47,811 nucleotides of DNA from Candidatus Colinaster scatohippi (GTDB lineage: Bacteria; Bacillota; Clostridia; Lachnospirales; Lachnospiraceae), in assembly GCA_018064805.1 (NCBI GenBank), contig JAGHUN010000040.1, positions 1-47,811 on the forward strand, given 5' to 3'. The notes beneath the pieces were generated by a model. It did not search any database. It saw nothing but the letters and a program-made list of their open reading frames with translations, and was not told the DNA's origin. This document shows positions 1-7,475 of this stretch, one piece after another; within the stretch, counting starts at the first letter, position 1, and every line of letters starts with the position of its first letter. The position numbers and the translations under genes are program-made.

Positions 1-513
1 ACTTCATTAATGGCGGGTGAATCGGATGGTCCATGGTATTATGAGCAGGTTAACCTTGGTTATAATTACAGAATTACAGATATTCAGGCAGGGCTTATTA
101 TCAGTCAGCTTGATAAGCTTGAGATGTTTAAGGCAAGAAGAAAAGAAATTGTTGCCAGGTATAACGAGGCCTTTGAGAAAACAGATGGAATTATCGTACA
201 GCAGGAAATTCCTGAAAGCGATACCTGCAGACATTTATATATACTTCGACTAGATAGTAGTAAGCTTAAAATTAACAGAAGACAGTTCTTTGATGCTATG
301 GGAGCAGAGGGAGTATGCTGTAATGTCCATTATATTCCTGTATATTACTTCCCACACTATGAGAAGTTGGGATATAAGCGTGGCATCTGTCCTAATGCGG
401 AAGCATTATATGAAGAGATGATGTCATTGCCGTTATATTATGCAATGTCAGATGAGGACGTGGATAGTGTAATTGAGGCAGTTAAGAAGCTGGTCACATA
501 TTATCATGTGTAA
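1..513 (+). CDS. pseC: PseC-type DegT/DnrJ/EryC1/StrS aminotransferase, 3' part (5' end outside window)
   Basis: The reading frame is open from base 1, so the start lies upstream; 170 C-terminal codons are present. The segment from GPWYYEQVNLGYNYRITDIQ through RRKEIVARYNEAF matches the C-terminal half of sugar aminotransferases, and the WYYEQ..LGYNYR..DIQ pattern is characteristic of PseC. PseC is a cytosolic PLP enzyme that converts the 4-keto intermediate from PseB to UDP-4-amino-4,6-dideoxy-N-acetyl-L-altrosamine in CMP-pseudaminic acid synthesis. The PLP lysine and N-terminal motifs lie outside the window. PseF (6768) and PseI (18048) in the same locus support the assignment. The next gene starts 18 bp after the stop, so this is the first visible gene of an operon. 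The alternative is another sugar aminotransferase of the same superfamily. Confidence 0.85.
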   Translation, partial: TSLMAGESDGPWYYEQVNLGYNYRITDIQAGLIISQLDKLEMFKARRKEIVARYNEAFEKTDGIIVQQEIPESDTCRHLYILRLDSSKLKINRRQFFDAMGAEGVCCNVHYIPVYYFPHYEKLGYKRGICPNAEALYEEMMSLPLYYAMSDEDVDSVIEAVKKLVTYYHV

Positions 514-531
514 ATTCGGGAGAATATCAGA

Positions 532-1875
532 ATGACATATTTTGAAAAGGCCGGAGAGAGAATGTATGAATTTACCGGCAAAATATTTCCATACACAAGA
601 AGTCTTACTGGACAGGGTGTAAGGGATACACTTAAAGATATTGAAGAATATATTTCAGTACCATTTGAGAATGAGGATGGCACTACTACTGATAAGGGCA
701 GTATGCCAAAGCTTAAGATAGCAGACATTCCAAGTGGCACTACAGTTTTTGACTGGACAGTACCGAAGGAATGGGTAATTCGAGAGGCTTATATTGAAGA
801 TGAAGAAGGCAATCATATTATTGATATGAAGGTTAATAATCTTCATGTTCTCGGCTATTCAGCACCAGTGGATGAATGGGTGGATTTAGAAAAGCTTAAG
901 CAGCATGTTTTCGTAGAGGAAGGACAGCCAGAAGTTATTCCATATGTAACTTCCTACTACAAGGAAAGATTTGGTTTCTGCATGTCCAGGAATCAGCTTG
1001 ATAGCCTGAAACCGGGCAGATACCACATGTATGTAGACAGCGAGTTCATAGATGGCAATCTTAATTATGCGGAGGTTATTATTCCGGGAGAAAGTGACAG
1101 AGAAATCATGTTTACTACATATTTCTGTCATCCGTCAATGGCTAATAATGAATGCTCAGGATTAGCTCTACAGTCAGAACTTATCAGATATGTAGCAGCA
1201 ATGCCTAAGAGAAAATATACATACAGATTTGTATTTAATCCAGAGACAATAGGTGCCATAGCATATCTTAGCAATGGTAACAATCTGGAGTATTTGCAGA
1301 AGAATCTGGAAGCCGGTTTTGTTTTATCCTGTGTTGGTGACAATAATGATTATTCAATTATTGAGTCTAAATATGCAGATACAATAGCTGATAAGGCATT
1401 GAAATGTGTTCTTAAATACAGAGGAAGCTATTCAACATATAATTTCCATTTTAGGGGGTCTGATGAGCGCCAGTATAATTCTCCGGGAGTAGATCTTCCG
1501 GTGGTATGCTACTGCAGATCTAAGTTCGGAGAATTTCCGGAATATCACACTTCAGCTGATAATATGAGCTATGTATCAGCTGAGGGTTATCAGGGAAGCT
1601 TCGAGGTAATGACAGAGCTTATTACTGCCTTTGAGAAAAATGGTTATTACAGGATGAAGGTTCTGTGTGAGCCACAGCTGGGAAAGCGAGGATTGTATTC
1701 TAATATCAGTCGCAAGGGAACATATGATGGAATAATGTTGCAGAGAGATGTTATTTCCTATGCGGACGGAAGGAATAATCTGTTTGATATGAGTGAAAGA
1801 TTTGATGTTCCGGTAAGTGAGATTTTACAGGTTACTGATAAGCTGATTGCGGCAGATCTGATGGAGGTGGATTAA
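532..1875 (+). CDS. DUF4910/DUF2172-family zinc-peptidase-like protein with C-terminal winged helix
   Basis: This 447-residue protein fits the DUF4910/DUF2172/HTH_47 architecture found in glycan loci. An early conserved region around residues 17-31 (KIFPYTRSLTGQGV) is followed by an aminopeptidase-like domain. That domain has FCHPSMANNECSG at 199-210 (metal-ligand His200, with Asn where M28 peptidases usually have Asp) and NPETIG at 236-241. The last 80 or so residues look like a winged helix. Family members have an M28-like fold; their substrate is mostly unknown. As I recall, the Campylobacter jejuni homologue Cj1295, also next to pseC, is needed for an acyl-modified pseudaminic acid. The start at 532 has GGGAG 9 bases upstream. 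ATG 562, with GGAG just before it, is an alternative that would begin nearer the conserved region. The stop overlaps the next start (TAATG). A role in trimming or attaching an acyl group is inference. Confidence 0.8.
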   Translation: MTYFEKAGERMYEFTGKIFPYTRSLTGQGVRDTLKDIEEYISVPFENEDGTTTDKGSMPKLKIADIPSGTTVFDWTVPKEWVIREAYIEDEEGNHIIDMKVNNLHVLGYSAPVDEWVDLEKLKQHVFVEEGQPEVIPYVTSYYKERFGFCMSRNQLDSLKPGRYHMYVDSEFIDGNLNYAEVIIPGESDREIMFTTYFCHPSMANNECSGLALQSELIRYVAAMPKRKYTYRFVFNPETIGAIAYLSNGNNLEYLQKNLEAGFVLSCVGDNNDYSIIESKYADTIADKALKCVLKYRGSYSTYNFHFRGSDERQYNSPGVDLPVVCYCRSKFGEFPEYHTSADNMSYVSAEGYQGSFEVMTELITAFEKNGYYRMKVLCEPQLGKRGLYSNISRKGTYDGIMLQRDVISYADGRNNLFDMSERFDVPVSEILQVTDKLIAADLMEVD

Positions 1876-2705
1876 TGTCACAGGATTTTTCAGAACTGCT
1901 TGAAGGCCTTGATATTAAAAAGGGCGATATTATTGATGTTGCTTCCGATATGGCCAGCATAATGGTTTATTATATGAAGCGCAAGATTAAATGCAGTCCC
2001 GATGCAATTATAGATATGCTAAAGACGGCAGTGGGAGAAGAAGGAACTCTGATGATAAGAACTTTTAACTGGGATTATTGTCATGGGAGTGAATTCGATA
2101 TTCGGGTGACACCGGGTAAAACCGGTCTTCTCGGAAATGCTGCGCTTAAACGCGATGATTTTAAGAGAACCCGACATCCGCTATATTCCTGGATGGTATG
2201 GGGGAAGGATGCCGATAAGCTTGTGGCGATGGATAATATTTCTGCGTTTGGAGAAGGTACCCCATTTGAATATTTGTATGAGAATCATGGTAAACAGTTG
2301 TGTCTTGGTAATGCTCAAACTGATGCATGCACACAGCTTCATCATGCTGAAACGGTGGCAAAGGTTCCGTATAGGTATAATAAGCCTTTTGAGGGGATGT
2401 ATACAGATATTGATGGCCATACAGAGAAGAGAATATATACAATGCCTGTAAGACCCTTTGATGTGAGCGTACAGGCAGATGAATTTTTTGAGGGCGAGAG
2501 ATATGAATTCCTTGAGAAAAAGGGAATAGCTCATCGTGTAATGATGGATGGCATTCTTAGATTGCTGGTTATTGATCTGCACAGTATGCAGGATTTTGTT
2601 GTTGATGATCTCTTAAATAATGATGGCAAAAATATGATAGCCGTTAATGGGGAGAGAGGATATATAGCAGCAGGGATTGATTATTCTAAGGCTCGTTTCT
2701 TCTGA
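1875..2705 (+). CDS. AAC(3)-family N-acyltransferase-like protein, probably acting on an amino sugar
   Basis: The 276-residue product has the layout of the aminoglycoside 3-N-acetyltransferase family. It shows a GDII.V.SDMASI segment near residue 18, EEGTLMIRTFNWDY at 55-68, RTRHPLYSWMVWG at 98-110, FGEGTP at 125-130 and HHAE at 156-159. Relatives in glycan and antibiotic clusters transfer acetyl or other acyl groups from a thioester to an amine. The start overlaps the stop of the DUF4910 gene, and an adenylating enzyme and carrier protein follow directly. This favours a role as acyltransferase from CoA or ACP to the 4-amino group made by PseC. It could alternatively use acetyl-CoA and act as the PseH step. 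Nothing suggests an antibiotic-resistance role. Confidence 0.75.
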   Translation: MSQDFSELLEGLDIKKGDIIDVASDMASIMVYYMKRKIKCSPDAIIDMLKTAVGEEGTLMIRTFNWDYCHGSEFDIRVTPGKTGLLGNAALKRDDFKRTRHPLYSWMVWGKDADKLVAMDNISAFGEGTPFEYLYENHGKQLCLGNAQTDACTQLHHAETVAKVPYRYNKPFEGMYTDIDGHTEKRIYTMPVRPFDVSVQADEFFEGERYEFLEKKGIAHRVMMDGILRLLVIDLHSMQDFVVDDLLNNDGKNMIAVNGERGYIAAGIDYSKARFF

Positions 2706-2737
2706 AAATGAAAGCTTTGAAGACAAAGGTGAATAAT

Positions 2738-4270
2738 ATGTATATAAATGTTCTTGAGATGCTTGAGGATAATGTAAGAGATAATCCTGACAGGGTTGCT
2801 CTGTGTGATTCCAAGAGAAGTATTTCATATAGAGAGCTTCATAATGATGCTAAAGCAATTGCCACCTATATAGTAAATGAGATAGGTAAGGGAAAGGTAA
2901 GAAAGCCGATAGCTGTATGTATAGATCGCAATATTGAGAGCATTATTCTCTTTATGGGGGTTTTATACAGTGGTAACTTTTATGTTCCAATAGATATTAA
3001 TATGCCTTCCGAGAGAATTGGTATTATTTTTGAAGATCTGAAACCGGAAATGATTCTATCATCTGATAATCAGAAAATAGAGGGATACGAGATTGCTGAC
3101 ATAAGTGTCATTTGTAAGACTGTAATTAATGAAGAGATATTGTCGACGATTCGGTCAGGTCATATTGATACCGATCCCATGTATGCGATTTTTACTTCAG
3201 GATCAACAGGAAGACCCAAAGGAGTTCTGGTTGGACACAGATCGGTAATAGATCTTGTAAGTCAGTTTGATGTTGCATTCAACTTTCATGAGATGCCGGT
3301 ATTTGGTAACCAGGCCCCGTTTGATTTCGATGTGTCTGTCAAGGATATATATAATGCCCTTTACCAGCATGGAACCGTATGTGTGATACCTAAGCAGTGT
3401 TTCTCTATGCCGCTTACATTAATTGAATATATAAACGAAAAGAAAATAGATACAATAATCTGGGCTGTCTCAGCAATGCGGATTGTAGAGAATTTCAAGA
3501 CCTTTGAGCACCTTATTCCTGAGGGATTAAAGCTTGTAATGTTTTCGGGTGAGATAATGCCGGTTAAGGTGCTTAACTACTGGCGTCAGTATGTTAAGGA
3601 TGCAACATATGTTAATCTTTATGGTCCAACTGAGATTACCTGTAACTGCTCATATTATATTGTTGACAGAGAATATGAACCGGATGAGGCGCTCCCGATA
3701 GGAGTTCCGTTTAGAAATACGCAGATAATTCTTCTTGATACAGAGAGCGGTAAAGTAATTACCGAGAAAAATAAGCAGGGAGAGATATGTGTTAGAGGTA
3801 TATGTCTTGCACTTGGATATTATAATGCACCGGAAAGAACGGCTGAGAGTTTTGCCGACAGCCCGTTATCGAATGCATACCCCGAGAGAATATATAAAAC
3901 GGGTGACCTTGGTTATATTGATGACAGGGGACTTCTTCAGTTCACCTCAAGAAAGGATTATCAGATTAAGCATATGGGTCACCGTATAGAATTAGGTGAG
4001 ATAGAGGTGGCTGTGAATGCCATAGATTATATAGATGCTGCAGTTTGTGTATTTGACAGAAAAAAGGAAAAAATAGTTCTTTTCTATCAGGCAAACAAGG
4101 GCGGAGAGCAGTTTGAGACTGCAAAAGCACTTGAGAAGAATATAGTAAAATGCTTATCTGCCAAATTACAGAAATATATGTGGCCAAATGTATATATTGC
4201 ATATGACAAGCTTCCGCTAAATAAGAATGGTAAGATTGATAGAGTTTATCTTGCCAAAACACTTGAGTAA
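2738..4270 (+). CDS. Stand-alone amino-acid adenylating enzyme (DltA-like AMP-forming ligase)
   Basis: This 510-residue ANL-superfamily enzyme has a complete set of adenylation motifs: A3 FTSGSTGRPKGV (152-163), A4 FDVSVKDIYNAL (197-208), A5 NLYGPTEIT (293-301), A7 YKTGD (386-390), A8 GHRIELGEIE (414-423) and the A10 lysine Lys499 in NKNGKID. Asp198 aligns with the Asp that binds the alpha-amino group in amino-acid-activating domains. Lys202 sits at the specificity position equivalent to Trp239 of PheA, which may point to an acidic side chain. The enzyme should load an amino acid onto the ACP encoded next. ATG 2738 is chosen because AAGGTG lies 6 bases upstream and MYINVLEMLE matches DltA-like N-termini; an in-frame ATG at 2708 has no good ribosome site. 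It is not DltA itself, since no dltB or dltD is nearby and a decarboxylase follows. Confidence 0.88.
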   Translation: MYINVLEMLEDNVRDNPDRVALCDSKRSISYRELHNDAKAIATYIVNEIGKGKVRKPIAVCIDRNIESIILFMGVLYSGNFYVPIDINMPSERIGIIFEDLKPEMILSSDNQKIEGYEIADISVICKTVINEEILSTIRSGHIDTDPMYAIFTSGSTGRPKGVLVGHRSVIDLVSQFDVAFNFHEMPVFGNQAPFDFDVSVKDIYNALYQHGTVCVIPKQCFSMPLTLIEYINEKKIDTIIWAVSAMRIVENFKTFEHLIPEGLKLVMFSGEIMPVKVLNYWRQYVKDATYVNLYGPTEITCNCSYYIVDREYEPDEALPIGVPFRNTQIILLDTESGKVITEKNKQGEICVRGICLALGYYNAPERTAESFADSPLSNAYPERIYKTGDLGYIDDRGLLQFTSRKDYQIKHMGHRIELGEIEVAVNAIDYIDAAVCVFDRKKEKIVLFYQANKGGEQFETAKALEKNIVKCLSAKLQKYMWPNVYIAYDKLPLNKNGKIDRVYLAKTLE

Positions 4271-4285
4271 AGGAGATTAAAGGTT

Positions 4286-4510
4286 ATGGAACAGTTACTT
4301 GAAATACTTGAAGGTGTAAGACCTGATCTTGATTTTGATCTTGAAAATGCGCTTGTAGATGATGGGATACTTGATTCCTTCGACATTATTACAATTGTTG
4401 GTGAGATTAATGAGGCCTACAATATTGAAATTGATGTTGTAGATCTGCTTCCTGAGAATTTTAACTCAGCTGAAGCAATCTATGACCTGATTAAGAAGTT
4501 GCAGGATTAA
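4286..4510 (+). CDS. Acyl (peptidyl) carrier protein
   Basis: The 74-residue acidic protein has a four-helix carrier-protein pattern, with the phosphopantetheine attachment serine predicted as Ser31 in DDGILDSFDII. The motif is DSF rather than the DSL typical of fatty-acid ACPs, and resembles DltC-like and amino-acid carrier proteins. An AAGGAG site lies 10-15 bases before the ATG. It sits 15 bp after the adenylating enzyme and 2 bp before the PLP decarboxylase. It is therefore the likely tether for the activated amino acid during decarboxylation and transfer. A phosphopantetheinyl transferase must come from elsewhere in the genome. Confidence 0.92.
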   Translation: MEQLLEILEGVRPDLDFDLENALVDDGILDSFDIITIVGEINEAYNIEIDVVDLLPENFNSAEAIYDLIKKLQD

Positions 4511-4512
4511 TA

Positions 4513-5718
4513 ATGAATTGTAGTGTTTTAAAAGAAAAACTCGAAAATAAAATAATAAAAACTCCCTGCTATGTGGCGGACATAGTGAGCCTTGACAGTC
4601 ATATTGACAGAATGCTTGAAATAACCGGGGATTCGGTGGAACTTGTATATGCAATGAAGGCAAATCCTTTTCTAACCGGGCATATGGATAAAAGAGTTCA
4701 CAGAATAGAGGTTTGTTCGCCGGGAGAACTTGAAATCTGCAAGGCATATAGTATACCGGGCAAAGATATTATTTTCTCGGGTGTAAATAAGACTGCTGAG
4801 AATATTGCGGATGCTATGGAATATGGTGTAGATGTTATAACACTTGAGTCGGTTAAGCATTTCCATCTTGTTAAGGATTATTGCAGAAAAAATGATGCCG
4901 GTGTCAGAGTACTAATTAGATTATCATCCGGTGCACAGTTTGGTATGTCAGAAAGCGAACTGAAGGAAATTGTGAAGAACAGAGCTCAATATCCGGAGCT
5001 TGATATTATCGGAATTCACTATTTTACCGGAACACAGAAGAAGCAGATTTCAAAGGATATTGAGGAGATAGACCTGATTGACGATTTGATTAAAACTCTT
5101 AAAAGTGAGTTTGATTATGAATGTAAGCTTTTTGAATATGGTCCGGGACTTGCGGTTCCATATTTTGATGGTGAGGATTTCGAGGGAAGATATAATTCGC
5201 TATGTGAGCTTACGGCATATATCAGAGAAAAGAATCCTTCATACAGAGTTGCATTTGAACTTGGCAGATTTTTTGTTGCAGAGAGCATGCAGTATCTTAC
5301 CACTGTTGAGGATATAAAAAGGACCTCAGATATTAATATTTGCCTTGTAGATGGCGGAATTCATCATCTTAATTATTATGGTCAGAATATGGCGATGAGG
5401 GTGCCAAGAATTGATATTATCAATAAAGCTGATGAAAGTCTGGGTCAAATCGGTGAAGTGGATTCCGATGATGATAATTGGAAAATCTGCGGTTCTCTGT
5501 GTACATTTGCTGACACACTTGTCAGAAAAGTTAACCTTGGAAAACTATCACTTGGAGATGTACTTGTGTTTAATGACGCAGGGGCGTATTCAATTACGGA
5601 AGCACCGGTTCTTTTCCTTAGCAGAAGGATGCCGAATATATATGTATGTCAGGATGCTGACTGTATTGTGGCGCTTAGGCAGGATAAGGAAGCATTTGAA
5701 ATAAATATGCAGGATTAA
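4513..5718 (+). CDS. Fold-III PLP decarboxylase (DAP/ornithine decarboxylase family), probably acting on an ACP-bound amino acid
   Basis: The 401-residue enzyme has an alanine-racemase-type TIM barrel and a C-terminal beta domain. The PLP lysine is Lys49 in VYAMKANP. Further family motifs are VCSPGELE (67-74), GIHYFTGTQ (167-175), ELGRF (249-253, where DAP decarboxylases have EPGR), the catalytic Cys330 in CGSLCTFAD and NDAGAYS (354-360). Family members decarboxylate at the D- or L-alpha carbon of amino acids. Two characterised relatives, BtrK (butirosin) and VinO (vicenistatin), decarboxylate a carrier-bound amino acid whose distal carboxylate is thioester-linked. The gene starts 2 bp after the ACP stop and follows the adenylating enzyme, so the same logic is proposed here. 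Ordinary meso-DAP decarboxylase (LysA) is unlikely given this context. Confidence 0.82.
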   Translation: MNCSVLKEKLENKIIKTPCYVADIVSLDSHIDRMLEITGDSVELVYAMKANPFLTGHMDKRVHRIEVCSPGELEICKAYSIPGKDIIFSGVNKTAENIADAMEYGVDVITLESVKHFHLVKDYCRKNDAGVRVLIRLSSGAQFGMSESELKEIVKNRAQYPELDIIGIHYFTGTQKKQISKDIEEIDLIDDLIKTLKSEFDYECKLFEYGPGLAVPYFDGEDFEGRYNSLCELTAYIREKNPSYRVAFELGRFFVAESMQYLTTVEDIKRTSDINICLVDGGIHHLNYYGQNMAMRVPRIDIINKADESLGQIGEVDSDDDNWKICGSLCTFADTLVRKVNLGKLSLGDVLVFNDAGAYSITEAPVLFLSRRMPNIYVCQDADCIVALRQDKEAFEINMQD

Positions 5719-5721
5719 AGA

Positions 5722-6753
5722 ATGAAATTAAGTATAATTGTTCCCGTCTATAATATGGCGGCTGATAACAAGTTAACATGGTGCCTTGATTCATTAGTTA
5801 ACCAGACTATTGAGGATTATGAAATTATTGCGGTAGATGATTGCTCAACGGATGAATCCCTGGAAATACTTAAGGATTATGAGGGTAGATATCCCGATAA
5901 GTTCAGAGCAGTACACAGTGAGGTTAATCATCATCAGGGGGGAGCTAAAAATATAGGCCTTAAAATGGCTAAGGGTGACTGGATAGGATTCATTGATGCA
6001 GATGACTGGATAGTTCCCGACTATTATGAGCGAATGATTGGTAGAGCAGAGAGCACAGGAGCGGATATAGTTGGTTGCGACTATTCGCTGGTACATGAGC
6101 ACACCTATGAAGTTGGTAAAGAGATAATTGCCAATAGCAGTGATGATCAGGTGGGTGAACTTACTCACGATGCTAAAGCCAGTCTTATTATGGATGGCGG
6201 AAGCCTGTGTGTAAAAATATTCAGACGAAGTACCATTATTGAGAACGAGATGTGGTTCCCTGAAGATATTTTCTATGAGGACAATGCAGTTGGTAACTCT
6301 TATATGCTCACGGCAAAAAGATTTGAGTACATAAAGGAGCCTCTGTATTACTATTATCAGCATGGAGATTCAACTGTTCATACTTTCTCGGAAACTCGTT
6401 GTAACGACAGACTTGCTTCTGCGAGAATTATGGTTAAAGAAGCAGAGCGAATGGGTATCATGGAAGAATTCCATGATGAAATTGAATATAAATATACATT
6501 GCTATTTTATATAAATACGCTTTTTACCTATATGCCCTGTGTAAAACCGACAAAGGTGTCATATGTAAAGGCGATGACGGAAGAAATTCTGCAAACCTTT
6601 CCTAACTTCAGAAATAATCATTACTATCAGGAAAGAACAACAGCTGAGGAGAAGAAGCTGATAGATATGGCATGCAGTTCAACTGTTAAATTTATGGCAT
6701 ATTATAAGCTACTGTGGGGATACAGAAATCTCAGGAAAAAGATTAGCAAATAG
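5722..6753 (+). CDS. Glycosyltransferase family 2
   Basis: The 343-residue cytosolic enzyme begins with the GT-A signature MKLSIIVPVYN, followed by VDDCSTDES (about residues 36-44) and the metal-binding FIDADDW (about 92-98). The first 110 residues hold the Rossmann-like nucleotide-sugar domain. The C-terminal half, rich in aromatic residues and ending in basic KISK, probably sets acceptor specificity. No membrane segments are evident. The gene lies 3 bp after the decarboxylase and 14 bp before pseF, so it is co-transcribed with the nonulosonate genes. Donor and acceptor cannot be read from sequence. Confidence 0.88.
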   Translation: MKLSIIVPVYNMAADNKLTWCLDSLVNQTIEDYEIIAVDDCSTDESLEILKDYEGRYPDKFRAVHSEVNHHQGGAKNIGLKMAKGDWIGFIDADDWIVPDYYERMIGRAESTGADIVGCDYSLVHEHTYEVGKEIIANSSDDQVGELTHDAKASLIMDGGSLCVKIFRRSTIIENEMWFPEDIFYEDNAVGNSYMLTAKRFEYIKEPLYYYYQHGDSTVHTFSETRCNDRLASARIMVKEAERMGIMEEFHDEIEYKYTLLFYINTLFTYMPCVKPTKVSYVKAMTEEILQTFPNFRNNHYYQERTTAEEKKLIDMACSSTVKFMAYYKLLWGYRNLRKKISK

Positions 6754-6767
6754 AGGATGTCGAAATT

Positions 6768-7460
6768 ATGAAAAGACTGGCGATAATAACGGCCCGCGGT
6801 GGCAGTAAAAGAATACCTCGCAAAAATATAAAGGAATTCTGTGGCAAACCAATAATTGCATATTCTATTGAGGCGGCTCTTGGGTCAGGTGTGTTTGATA
6901 CAGTAATGGTTTCCACAGATGATGAAGAGATTGCTGCGATTGGTAAAAAATATGGAGCCGAGGTTCCTTTTTACAGGAGTGAAGCGACAGCTAATGATTA
7001 TGCAACCACAACTGATGTGCTTATGGAAGTTATTGATGAGTACGAGAAGCTGGGTGAGCATTATGATATGGCATGCTGTATATATCCTACGGCACCATTT
7101 GTATCTGCGGACAGATTAAAAGAGGCTATGGACAAATTAGCAGACAGTGATGCGGACTCGCTTATTCCTGTGGTGGGATTTTCGTATCCGCCACAACGTG
7201 CAATGGTAATCGAAGATGGCAGTCTGGTATTTAAGTATGATGAATATCTGACAACACGTTCGCAGGACCTAGAAAAGCAGTATCATGATGCAGGCCAGTT
7301 CTATGCATTTAGAACAGACAGTCTTAAGAAAAACGGTAATCTGTTAAAGGGACATATCCTTCCGCTAATTCTTGAAGAACTCGAGGTTCAGGATATCGAT
7401 ACGCTGGTAGACTGGAAGCTTGCAGAACTTAAATATAACCTTATTAATGATACAGAGTAG
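6768..7460 (+). CDS. pseF: Pseudaminic acid cytidylyltransferase (CMP-Pse synthase)
   Basis: The 230-residue protein has the CMP-nonulosonate synthetase signature ARGGSKRIPRKN at 9-20, the active-site region CIYPTAPF at 104-111 and the PseF-type motif YHDAGQFY at 172-179, preceded by SQDL. PseF activates pseudaminic acid with CTP to give CMP-Pse, the donor for transfer. The YHDAGQFY block and GFSYPPQRAM favour PseF over NeuA or LegF. Length is normal for the family (about 230). A possible nonulosonate transferase follows 15 bp downstream. Confidence 0.88.
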   Translation: MKRLAIITARGGSKRIPRKNIKEFCGKPIIAYSIEAALGSGVFDTVMVSTDDEEIAAIGKKYGAEVPFYRSEATANDYATTTDVLMEVIDEYEKLGEHYDMACCIYPTAPFVSADRLKEAMDKLADSDADSLIPVVGFSYPPQRAMVIEDGSLVFKYDEYLTTRSQDLEKQYHDAGQFYAFRTDSLKKNGNLLKGHILPLILEELEVQDIDTLVDWKLAELKYNLINDTE

Positions 7461-7475
7461 GCTGGGGATATTTGT

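Noticed and set aside
1875-2705. Aminoglycoside resistance gene
   Set aside because: Family similarity to AAC(3) is real, but the operon context is amino-sugar synthesis and many family members are not resistance enzymes.
2738-4510. D-alanylation operon (dltA-dltC)
   Set aside because: No dltB or dltD is present, and a decarboxylase and AAC(3)-like transferase flank the pair instead.
4513-5718. Lysine-pathway diaminopimelate decarboxylase (LysA)
   Set aside because: ELGR replaces EPGR, and the gene is locked between a carrier protein and a glycosyltransferase with no lysine genes near.
5845-6363. Minus-strand open frame of 172 codons opposite the GT2 gene
   Set aside because: Composition is that of an antisense frame and the plus strand carries clear GT2 motifs.
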